A stretch of 64,000 nt of DNA from Streptantibioticus_A sp037034305 (lineage in GTDB: Bacteria > Actinomycetota > Actinomycetes > Streptomycetales > Streptomycetaceae): NCBI GenBank assembly GCA_037034305.1, contig JBAGJY010000010.1:186001-250000 (forward strand), given 5' to 3'. Both the position numbers and the translations under genes were made by a program. The stretch's first letter is position 1. Each line of letters begins with the position of its first letter. Of this stretch, positions 51,016-57,875 are shown piece by piece. The notes under the pieces are model-generated. The model was not told the origin of the DNA. It made no database searches and was given only the letters and a program-made list of their open reading frames with translations.

Positions 51016-52377
51016 ATGGACCGCCGCATTTTCGGGCTGGAGAACGAGTACGGCGTCACGTGCACGTTCCGGGGACAGCGTCGCCTGTCCCCGGACGAGG
51101 TGGCGCGGTACCTGTTCCGCCGTGTCGTGTCATGGGGTCGCAGCAGCAACGTCTTCCTGAAGAACGGCGCCCGCCTCTATCTCGATGTGGGTTCGCACCC
51201 GGAGTACGCCACTCCGGAGTGTGACAGCGTCACCGAACTGGTCACCCACGACAAGGCCGGTGAACGCATTCTGGAAGGACTGCTGGTCGACGCCGAGCGC
51301 AGGCTGCACGAGGAGGGGATCGCCGGCGACGTCTATCTGTTCAAGAACAACACCGATTCCGCGGGCAACTCCTACGGCTGCCATGAGAACTATCTGGTCG
51401 CCCGGCACGGGGAATTCTCCCGGCTCGCGGACATCCTCATCCCGTTCCTCGTCACCCGCCAACTGATCTGCGGCGCGGGCAAGGTGCTCCAGACGCCGCG
51501 CGGCGCCGTCTACTGCGTCAGCCAGCGCGCCGAGCACATCTGGGAAGGCGTCAGCTCCGCCACCACGCGCTCGCGCCCGATCATCAACACCCGCGACGAA
51601 CCGCACGCCGACGCCGAGCGCTACCGGCGGCTGCACGTCATCGTCGGTGACTCCAACATGTCGGAGACCACGATGCTGCTCAAGGTCGGCGCCACCGACC
51701 TGGTGCTGCGCATGATCGAGGCGGGCACGGTGATGCGGGACCTGACACTGGAGAACCCGATCCGGGCCATCCGCGAGGTCAGCCACGACATAACGGGACG
51801 TCGCAAGGTGCGGCTGGCCAGTGGACGCGAGGCCTCCGCGCTCGACATCCAAGAGGAGTACTACTCCAAGGCAGTTGACTTCTGCGAGCGCCGGGGCATC
51901 CGCACGGGAGTCACCGAGCAGGTGCTCGACCTGTGGGGCCGCACCCTGGAGGCGGTCGCCACCGGCGACCTCGCCTCGATCAGCACCGAGATCGACTGGG
52001 TGATGAAGTACCAGCTGATCGAGCGCTATCGCAGCCGCGACAACATCACCATGTCGCATCCGCGAATCGCCCAGATAGACCTCGCGTACCACGACATTCA
52101 CCGCCGTCGTGGTCTGTACTACCTGCTGGAGCGCAAGGGCCAGGCCAAGCGGATCTGCAACGACCTGAAGATCTTCGAGGCCAAGTCGGTGCCTCCGCAG
52201 ACCACTCGGGCGCGGCTGCGCGGTGAGTTCATCCGCCGCGCGCAGGAACAGCGCCGCGACTTCACCGTCGACTGGGTGCATCTGAAACTCAACGACCAGG
52301 CGCAGCGCACGGTGTTGTGCAAGGACCCGTTCCGCTCGGTTGACGACCGCGTGGAGAAGCTAATTGCCGGAATGTGA
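51016..52377 (+). CDS. pafA: Pup ligase PafA
   Basis: 453 residues. Phosphorylates the C-terminal Glu of Pup with ATP and joins it to substrate lysines. Glu9 (GLENEYG) and the catalytic base Asp57 (RLYLDVGSHPEY) are present; NTDSAGNSYGCHENYL and IINTRDEPHADAERYRRLH are shared with Dop, while the Dop-loop is absent, which identifies the ligase. Complete C-terminal Pup-binding domain (WVHLKLNDQAQRTVLCKDPF). It is separated from prcBA by the LacI/MFS pair. Confidence 0.97.
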   Translation: MDRRIFGLENEYGVTCTFRGQRRLSPDEVARYLFRRVVSWGRSSNVFLKNGARLYLDVGSHPEYATPECDSVTELVTHDKAGERILEGLLVDAERRLHEEGIAGDVYLFKNNTDSAGNSYGCHENYLVARHGEFSRLADILIPFLVTRQLICGAGKVLQTPRGAVYCVSQRAEHIWEGVSSATTRSRPIINTRDEPHADAERYRRLHVIVGDSNMSETTMLLKVGATDLVLRMIEAGTVMRDLTLENPIRAIREVSHDITGRRKVRLASGREASALDIQEEYYSKAVDFCERRGIRTGVTEQVLDLWGRTLEAVATGDLASISTEIDWVMKYQLIERYRSRDNITMSHPRIAQIDLAYHDIHRRRGLYYLLERKGQAKRICNDLKIFEAKSVPPQTTRARLRGEFIRRAQEQRRDFTVDWVHLKLNDQAQRTVLCKDPFRSVDDRVEKLIAGM

Positions 52378-52400
52378 CCGGCGGTCACACGAAAGCAACG

Positions 52401-52435
52401 CCGGGGCCCCGTACGTTTCTCGTACGGGGCCCCGG
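52401..52435. terminator. Perfect 15-bp terminator after pafA
   Basis: Arms 52401-52415 and 52421-52435 with loop TTTCT, 24 bases past the pafA stop. Confidence 0.88.
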
Positions 52436-52494
52436 TCGCGTCGTAGAGTGGCCCGCATTGCACCCGGAAGATCCATTGACGAACTGAGGCAACG

Positions 52495-53478
52495 TTGCGT
52501 CGAATTGCCCCGCCGCCGCCCCCGGGCCCGGCAGTCACCGAGTCCGCCGTCCCCCCGAGGAAGCGCCGTGCCTCGCGGCTGCTGGCCGCCCTGGTCGTAC
52601 CGCTGCTGGTGCTGACCGCGGCGGCCTGCGGCAGCGAGAACACCCCGCCGAAGATCACCTCCGGGGCCAACTTCGGCCAGAAGCCGACCGTTTCCAAGGG
52701 CAAGGGCACCCCGCCCAAGAACCTGGAGGTGAAGGTCCTCAGCCAGGGCAACGGCACCACCTTGGGCAAGGGGTCCATCGCCCAGGTCAACTACCTGGGT
52801 CAAACCTACGACTCCGACACACCCTTTGACACGAGTTTCGGCAAGCAGCCGTTCAGCCTGGTGGTGGGCACCGGTCAGGTGATCAAGGGCTGGGACCAGG
52901 CACTGGAGGGCCAGAAGGTCGGCAGCCGGATCCAGGTCACCATTCCGCCGGACCTCGGCTACGGCGCGCAGGGCCAACCCCCGCAGATCCCGGCCAACGC
53001 CACCCTGTTCTTCGTCGTCGACATCCTCAAGGGCACCAACCCGCCCAAGAGCGCCCAGGGCGCGGTTCGGCCGCAGACCGACAGCAGCCTGCCCAAGGTC
53101 GGCACCAACACCGACGGCAAGGCACCGTCGCTTGACGTGCCCAAGACCGCGGCGCCCAAGCAACTGGTGTCGAACTACGTCATCGAGGGCAACGGCCCGG
53201 TGGTGAAGAACACCGACACGGTCGTCGTGCAGTACAAGTCCCTCCTGTGGGACGGTGCCAAGCCCTTCGACAGCACCTACGACCGCAACGCGCCCACCAC
53301 GCTGCCGCTCGGTCAGATCCCGGTCAAGGGACTGACGAACGGCCTGGCGGGCAAGAAGGTCGGCAGCCGGGTCCTGCTCGTCCTCCCGCCCGACCAGGCC
53401 TTCGGCAGCCAGCCGCCGAACGGCGTGCCGCCCAACTCAACCCTGGTCTTCTCGGTGGACATCCTCGGAACGATGTAA
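52495..53478 (+). CDS. FKBP-type peptidyl-prolyl isomerase lipoprotein, two FKBP domains
   Basis: 327 residues from a TTG with GAGG six bases upstream. A basic N-region and hydrophobic stretch end in a lipobox (TAAAC, Cys45), so it is an exported lipoprotein. The two FKBP domains are about 75-185 (QVNYLGQTYDSDTPFDTSFG, VIKGWDQALEGQKVGSRIQV, IPPDLGYG) and 225-327 (VVVQYKSLLWDGAKPFDSTYDR, LPPDQAFGSQPPNGVPPNSTLVF). The second has lost several active-site aromatics. It folds secreted proteins at Xaa-Pro bonds. The same gene pair sits here in other Streptomyces. Confidence 0.93.
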   Translation: MRRIAPPPPPGPAVTESAVPPRKRRASRLLAALVVPLLVLTAAACGSENTPPKITSGANFGQKPTVSKGKGTPPKNLEVKVLSQGNGTTLGKGSIAQVNYLGQTYDSDTPFDTSFGKQPFSLVVGTGQVIKGWDQALEGQKVGSRIQVTIPPDLGYGAQGQPPQIPANATLFFVVDILKGTNPPKSAQGAVRPQTDSSLPKVGTNTDGKAPSLDVPKTAAPKQLVSNYVIEGNGPVVKNTDTVVVQYKSLLWDGAKPFDSTYDRNAPTTLPLGQIPVKGLTNGLAGKKVGSRVLLVLPPDQAFGSQPPNGVPPNSTLVFSVDILGTM

Positions 53479-53517
53479 GACTGTGCAGGTTGCACACACC
53501 GTACTGAGGAGCAGAGC

Positions 53518-53898
53518 GTGAACATCGACAAGCCCGAGATCGACTTCCCGGGCGGCGAGCCCCCGGCCGACCTTGACATCAAGGACATCTGGCAGGGCGA
53601 CGGCCCGGAGGCGAAGGCGGGCGACTTCGTCAAGGTCCACTACGTGGGCGTGGCGTTCAGCACCGGTGAGGAGTTCGACGCCAGCTGGAACCGCGGCACC
53701 CCGCTGGAGTTCCAGCTCGGCGTGGGCCAGGTCATCTCCGGCTGGGACAAGGGTGTGCAGGGCATGAAGGTCGGTGGCCGCCGTCAGCTGATCATCCCGG
53801 CGCACCTCGCCTACGGTGACCGCGGCGCGGGCGGCCGGATCGCCCCGGGCGAGACGCTGATCTTCGTCTGCGACCTGGTCGCCGTCCGGAGCCGGTAG
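53518..53898 (+). CDS. FKBP-type peptidyl-prolyl isomerase, cytosolic
   Basis: 126 residues, a single FKBP domain from a GTG with GAGGAG upstream. Active-site blocks VHYVGVAFSTGEEFDASWNR, VISGWDKGVQGMKVGGRRQL, IPAHLAYGDRGAGGRIAPG and LIFVCDLVAV are canonical. No signal peptide, so it complements the exported paralogue 40 bp upstream. Followed by a terminator, then pafB. Confidence 0.95.
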   Translation: MNIDKPEIDFPGGEPPADLDIKDIWQGDGPEAKAGDFVKVHYVGVAFSTGEEFDASWNRGTPLEFQLGVGQVISGWDKGVQGMKVGGRRQLIIPAHLAYGDRGAGGRIAPGETLIFVCDLVAVRSR

Positions 53899-53908
53899 CG
53901 ACCCGCAC

Positions 53909-53945
53909 CGATGGCCCCCGCCGCCCGGCGGGGGCCATCGGCTTT
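53909..53945 (+). terminator. Intrinsic terminator after the FKBP genes
   Basis: 14-15-bp stem (53909-53923 with 53926-53940) followed by GCTTTTGC. Confidence 0.88.
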
Positions 53946-54005
53946 TGCGTGACCACCTTGGAACGGTAGGTTCATCGTGAGAGCAGAACAGGAGGGGTGC
54001 GTCCG

Positions 54006-55004
54006 ATGGCCATCGCCAAGGCCGAGCGGCTGATGAACCTGGCACTGTGCCTGATGAACACCCGTCGCCCGCTCAGCAAACGCGAGTTGCGCGCCTCCGT
54101 CGAGGCCTACCGGGAGATCACCTCCGAGGAGGCCTTCAACCGGATGTTCGAGCGCGACAAGGACGACCTGCGCGAACTCGGCCTGGTCATCGAGACGGTG
54201 GACGCCCTCGACGGCGAGACCGGCTACGTCGCCCGCCGGGACCGCAACCGCCTCCCCGAGATCGCCCTCGACGCCGAGGAGGCCGCCGCGCTCAGCCTGG
54301 CCGCCAAGGTCTGGCAGCAGGCCCGGCTGGCTGGAGCCGCCAGCGGAGCACTGCAGAAACTGCGGGCCGCGGGCGTGCCCTTCGAGGAGCCCGGCTACGA
54401 GTCCGCCAATGGCCACCGCGGGTCCCCGCACGAAGTGGGCGGAGTGCTCGAACCCCGGATCCCCGCGCACGAGCCCGCGTTCGAGCCGCTGATGCTGGCC
54501 GCCCGCGACCGCCGCCCGGTCTCCTTCGACTACCGCAAGTCCAACGCCGTGCGCCCCGAGCCGCGGTCGGTGGAGCCATGGGCCCTGGAGTGCTGGCGCG
54601 GCCACTGGTACCTGGCCGGCTGGGACCGGGACCGCGAGGCCCGCCGGGTGTTCCGGCTCAGCCGGATCTCCGGCCGGATCCGGTCCCGCGGCGGCGAGTT
54701 CACTGCCGAGGTGCCCGACCACGTCGACGTACGGCAGACCGTGGCCAGCTGGGCCGGTGAGGGCGCCACCGCCACCGCGCGGATCCGGCTGCGGCGCGGC
54801 GCCGGATACCCGCTGCGCGCCAAGGCGGTGGAGACGACGCCCGCTCCAGGGGAGTGGGCCGCCGGGTGGGACGAGCTGGAGATCCCGTACGGGCACGGAC
54901 TCGACGCCTGGCTGGTGGAGTTCGGGCCGGACGTGGTCGTGCTGGCCCCAGCGGAACTGCGCGACGCCGTGCTCGACCGGCTGCGCGCCGTGGCCCGCGG
55001 CTGA
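54006..55004 (+). CDS. pafB: WYL-domain regulator PafB
   Basis: 332 residues from the ATG; the GTG at 53997 touches the GGAGG site and is too close. HTH at about 5-65 (ERLMNLALCLMNTRRPLSKREL, FERDKDDLRELG), WYL domain at about 160-230 (RRPVSFDYRKS, EPWALECWRGHWYLAGWD), then the C-terminal WCX domain. With PafC it forms the heterodimeric activator of the LexA-independent DNA-damage response described in mycobacteria; it is named for its place after pafA. Confidence 0.95.
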   Translation: MAIAKAERLMNLALCLMNTRRPLSKRELRASVEAYREITSEEAFNRMFERDKDDLRELGLVIETVDALDGETGYVARRDRNRLPEIALDAEEAAALSLAAKVWQQARLAGAASGALQKLRAAGVPFEEPGYESANGHRGSPHEVGGVLEPRIPAHEPAFEPLMLAARDRRPVSFDYRKSNAVRPEPRSVEPWALECWRGHWYLAGWDRDREARRVFRLSRISGRIRSRGGEFTAEVPDHVDVRQTVASWAGEGATATARIRLRRGAGYPLRAKAVETTPAPGEWAAGWDELEIPYGHGLDAWLVEFGPDVVVLAPAELRDAVLDRLRAVARG

Positions 55005-55020
55005 GGGGAGACGAACCACG

Positions 55021-55980
55021 ATGTCCAACGCGATCGACCAGACCCGCCGGATGCTCTCCCTGGTCACCTATCTCAAGGAGCGGCCCGGTGCGCACGTCAG
55101 CGACGTGGCGCGCGCCTTCGGAGTGACCGAGGCCGAGCTGATCGGCGACCTCAACGTACTGCCGATGTGCGGCACCAGCTTCCGCGGCGGCGACCTGCTC
55201 GACATCGACACCGACGGCGAGCGGATCTGGTGGCACAACGACGATGTCTTCGGGGAAACGGCCCAGCCGCTGCGGCTGGCCGCCGACGAGGCCACCGCGC
55301 TGCTGGTCGCGGCACGGGCGGTGGCCACCCTGCCGGGGCTGCGGGACGGCGACCGGCAGGCGCTGCTGCGGGCCTGCGCCAAGCTGGAGGCGGCGGCCGG
55401 TGAGGCGGCGGGCGCCAGCGCCCGGCTGTCGGTCACCTTCGAGTCAGAGGGCAGCGTTTTCGCCGATGTGGACCGGGCCATCGCCGAGCGGCGCAGGCTG
55501 TGGATCCGCTACTACTCACCCGCCCGCGACGAGTTGACCGAGCGCGAGGTCGACCCGATCCGGCTGTTCGCCGTGGGGCACACCTACTTCGAGGCCTGGT
55601 GCCGGTTGTCCGAGGACCGCCGGATGTTCCGGCTGGACCGGGTCGCCGAGATCAAGCTCCTCGACGCACCTGCCGACCCGCCCAGGATCGAGCCGCGCGA
55701 CCTGTCCGCGGGGCTGGTACAGCCCGCCGGGGACGACCCGGAAGTGGTGGTCGAGGTCGGCCCGGGCGGACGGTGGGTCGCCGAGTACTACCCGCACGAC
55801 AGCGCGGAGGAGCTGCCCGACGGAGGCCTGCGGGTCACGTTGCGCACCCCCGACCCCGGCTCGCTGCGCCGCCTGGCGCTGCGGCTCGGCCGCGACGGCC
55901 GGATCGTCTCCCCGCGGGCGCTGGCGGACAGCGCGCGGGCGGCGGCCCAGCAGGCGCTCGCGGCGTACGGCGACGAGTAG
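55021..55980 (+). CDS. pafC: WYL-domain regulator PafC
   Basis: 319 residues, 16 bp after pafB. HTH (RRMLSLVTYLKERPGAHVSD, AFGVTEAELIGDLNVLPMCG), a WYL domain (RRLWIRYYSPARDELTEREVDP, VGHTYFEAWCRLSEDRRMFRLDR) and WCX end. Partner of PafB; the response ligand, thought to be single-stranded DNA in relatives, binds the WYL domain. Confidence 0.95.
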   Translation: MSNAIDQTRRMLSLVTYLKERPGAHVSDVARAFGVTEAELIGDLNVLPMCGTSFRGGDLLDIDTDGERIWWHNDDVFGETAQPLRLAADEATALLVAARAVATLPGLRDGDRQALLRACAKLEAAAGEAAGASARLSVTFESEGSVFADVDRAIAERRRLWIRYYSPARDELTEREVDPIRLFAVGHTYFEAWCRLSEDRRMFRLDRVAEIKLLDAPADPPRIEPRDLSAGLVQPAGDDPEVVVEVGPGGRWVAEYYPHDSAEELPDGGLRVTLRTPDPGSLRRLALRLGRDGRIVSPRALADSARAAAQQALAAYGDE

Positions 55981-55990
55981 AGGACACGAG

Positions 55991-56227
55991 ATGCAGGTGC
56001 CCACGGCGCAGAGCGTGGTCTTCAAGGCGATGTGCCCCGACTGCCGGGGCCGCTTCGAGCTGGCCGCCCCGGCGCTGCGGCTGGCCATCGGGCGCACCGC
56101 CAGAACCACCTTCTACTCGTTCACCTGCCCCGACTGCGGGGCGGCGGTGCGCAAGCCCGCGGGGCAGCGGATCGTCGCGCTGCTCACCAGCGGCGGGGTG
56201 CGCACCATGCGGCTGCACGTCGGATGA
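55991..56227 (+). CDS. Small zinc-ribbon protein
   Basis: 78 residues, 10 bp after pafC, GAGG upstream of the ATG. Two CPDC pairs (MCPDCRGRF at 14-22 and FTCPDCGAAV about 30 residues on) should bind one zinc. Function unknown; a small gene at this position is found in other Streptomyces. Probably co-transcribed with pafBC. Confidence 0.8.
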   Translation: MQVPTAQSVVFKAMCPDCRGRFELAAPALRLAIGRTARTTFYSFTCPDCGAAVRKPAGQRIVALLTSGGVRTMRLHVG

Positions 56228-56251
56228 GGCGGGGCCGCTAGGCTCGCGGAC

Positions 56252-56455
56252 ATGGTCTGGATCCTGGTCACCACCGCCCTCGCGTTCTGCGGCATCGCCG
56301 TCCTCGGCGTCCTCGGCATCCGGGTCTACCTGGAGGTACGGCGGCTCGCCCGGCAGGTCGGCGACAGCTCGCAGGCGCTGGCCGGCGCGGCCGAGCAGTT
56401 CCAGCGCAGCGCCGAGCCGCTGGCCGCCCGCGCCGGTACCGCGGTCCGCCGCTGA
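56252..56455 (+). CDS. Small single-span membrane protein
   Basis: 67 residues. One hydrophobic helix (about 3-25, WILVTTALAFCGIAVLGVLGI) followed by an amphipathic helix (YLEVRRLARQVGDSSQALAGA). It lacks the FG-x-K/R-K-LP hinge that follows the membrane helix of TatA, so I do not call it TatA. TAGGCT at 56239-56244 lies seven bases before the ATG, suggesting a leaderless transcript. Function unknown. Confidence 0.65.
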   Translation: MVWILVTTALAFCGIAVLGVLGIRVYLEVRRLARQVGDSSQALAGAAEQFQRSAEPLAARAGTAVRR

Positions 56456-56683
56456 CCCGGCGGCGGTCCGGCTGCCACCGCACGAGGGCCGCCCGAGGGT
56501 AGGCTGATCGCCGCGGCCCGTACGCACGGCGCGGGCGGCCACCTGGCGGCCCTTGGGGGATTGCCAGGCGTTCACCACCGCGCGTTACGATCGCTGTCGC
56601 CGACAAGTGACGTGCACGTAAGTGCCCCGACCGGTACACCCAAGCCGATGACGACCGGCTGCCGCACGAGATAGGGACGTGGG
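56456..56683. other. Gap before tatC with no gene
   Basis: 228 bp without a supportable coding region. It has hexamers TAGGCT (about 56509) and TACGAT (56585-56590) that could be -10 elements for tatC. tatA, normally just upstream of tatC in Streptomyces, would need nearly 300 bp and is not here. Confidence 0.6.
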
Positions 56684-57601
56684 TTGCTCAAGTCCGCCCG
56701 CAAGAAGAAGGACCCTGAGGGGCGGATGCCGCTCGCGGACCACCTCCGTGAGCTGCGCAGCCGCTTGGTGAAGTCGCTGCTGGCGATCGGCGTGGTCGCG
56801 GTCGTCGCGTTCATCTACCACGACCAGCTCGCCGCGTTCCTCACCGAGCCGCTGCTGAAGTCGGTCGGCTGCAAGGCCAGCTTCAACGATCTCGCCAAGC
56901 ACGGCGAGCACTGCGCGACCCTGAACATCAACGGCCTGCTGGGGCCGTTCAGCATCGTGCTCAAGGTCGGCCTGATGGCCGGTGTGGTGGCGGCCTCCCC
57001 GATCTGGCTCTACCAGGTGTGGGCCTTCCTCGCGCCCGGGCTGCACAAGCACGAGAAGAAGTACGCGCTCAGCTTCGTCGGGGCCGGGTTCCCGCTGTTC
57101 GTCGTCGGCGCGTGGTTCGCCTACACGATCATTCCGACCACCGCCAAGGCGCTGATCGGCCTCACGCCCGACCATGTCACCAACCTCGTGCCGCTGGACG
57201 GGTACCTGGACCTGCTGGTGCGGATGGTGCTCGTCTTCGGGTTCTCCTTCGAGCTGCCGCTGCTGCTGGTGCTGCTCAACTTCGGCGGGGTGATCAGCGG
57301 GCGGCGGATGCTGGGGTGGTGGCGCTGGATGGTCATGGGCATCACCGTCTTCTCGGCGATCGCGGTGCCCAGCCCCGACCCGCTGTCCATGCTGGCGCTG
57401 GCGGCGCCCATCTGCGCGTTGTTCTTCCTGGCCGTGGGCATCTCCATGGCCCACGACAAGCGCAAGGCCCGCCGCGAGGACGACGGTCTGAGCCCCGACG
57501 AGGCCTCCGACCTCGACCTGACCCCGGAAGCCGTCCCCGAGGTGGAGCCCGTCTCCAGCCCCCAGGCCCTCCCCGGCGACAACTACGACGACGCTACGTA
57601 G
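56684..57601 (+). CDS. tatC: Twin-arginine translocase subunit TatC
   Basis: 305 residues from a TTG with AGGGA upstream. Receptor subunit of the Tat pathway with six membrane helices. The N-terminal cytoplasmic segment DPEGRMPLADHLRELRSRL includes the conserved HLxELR that contacts the signal peptide; the periplasmic Pro-rich cap and FSFELPLLLVLLNFGGVIS are intact. The C-terminal 45 residues are acidic and cytoplasmic, longer than in E. coli but usual in actinobacteria. No tatA or tatB is in the window. Confidence 0.95.
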   Translation: MLKSARKKKDPEGRMPLADHLRELRSRLVKSLLAIGVVAVVAFIYHDQLAAFLTEPLLKSVGCKASFNDLAKHGEHCATLNINGLLGPFSIVLKVGLMAGVVAASPIWLYQVWAFLAPGLHKHEKKYALSFVGAGFPLFVVGAWFAYTIIPTTAKALIGLTPDHVTNLVPLDGYLDLLVRMVLVFGFSFELPLLLVLLNFGGVISGRRMLGWWRWMVMGITVFSAIAVPSPDPLSMLALAAPICALFFLAVGISMAHDKRKARREDDGLSPDEASDLDLTPEAVPEVEPVSSPQALPGDNYDDAT

Positions 57602-57649
57602 CCGACGAACCCGCCGCTCCGCCCGGCAGCCCCAGGCAGGCCGGGCGCG

Positions 57650-57835
57650 GCGCGCGCCGCTCCCTGAAGGGGCGCGGGCTGCGCGACCAGCCACAACGGC
57701 GCCGCGGATGATCACCGGCCCCCTCACGCCACGGAGCGCTTGGCGGCGCACCCCGACCGGGGCCCGCGGGTGCAGCCCCGAGGAGGCCCGGGCGGAGCCC
57801 CGGCGGGGTTTGGAGGCGCAGCCCCCGGGAAAGAT
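57650..57835. repeat. Streptomyces-type intergenic repeat block
   Basis: Between tatC and the helicase gene. AGGGGCGCGGGCTGCGCGAC (57668-57687) resembles a word found between many Streptomyces genes, and GGGG...CCCC around a GTTTGGAGGCGCA core (57805-57825) is another. Several short GC hairpins overlap. Long frames across it are shadows. Confidence 0.55.
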
Positions 57836-57875
57836 CGGCACGTTGTCATACCCGGCCGGTAGGCTCGAATGCACG

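Noticed and set aside
52495..52497. TTG start codons (52495, 34355, 56684) seen as possible annotation errors
   Set aside because: Each has a well-spaced Shine-Dalgarno and gives the expected N-terminus (signal peptide, ATPase start, TatC HLxELR region), so they are accepted as real starts.
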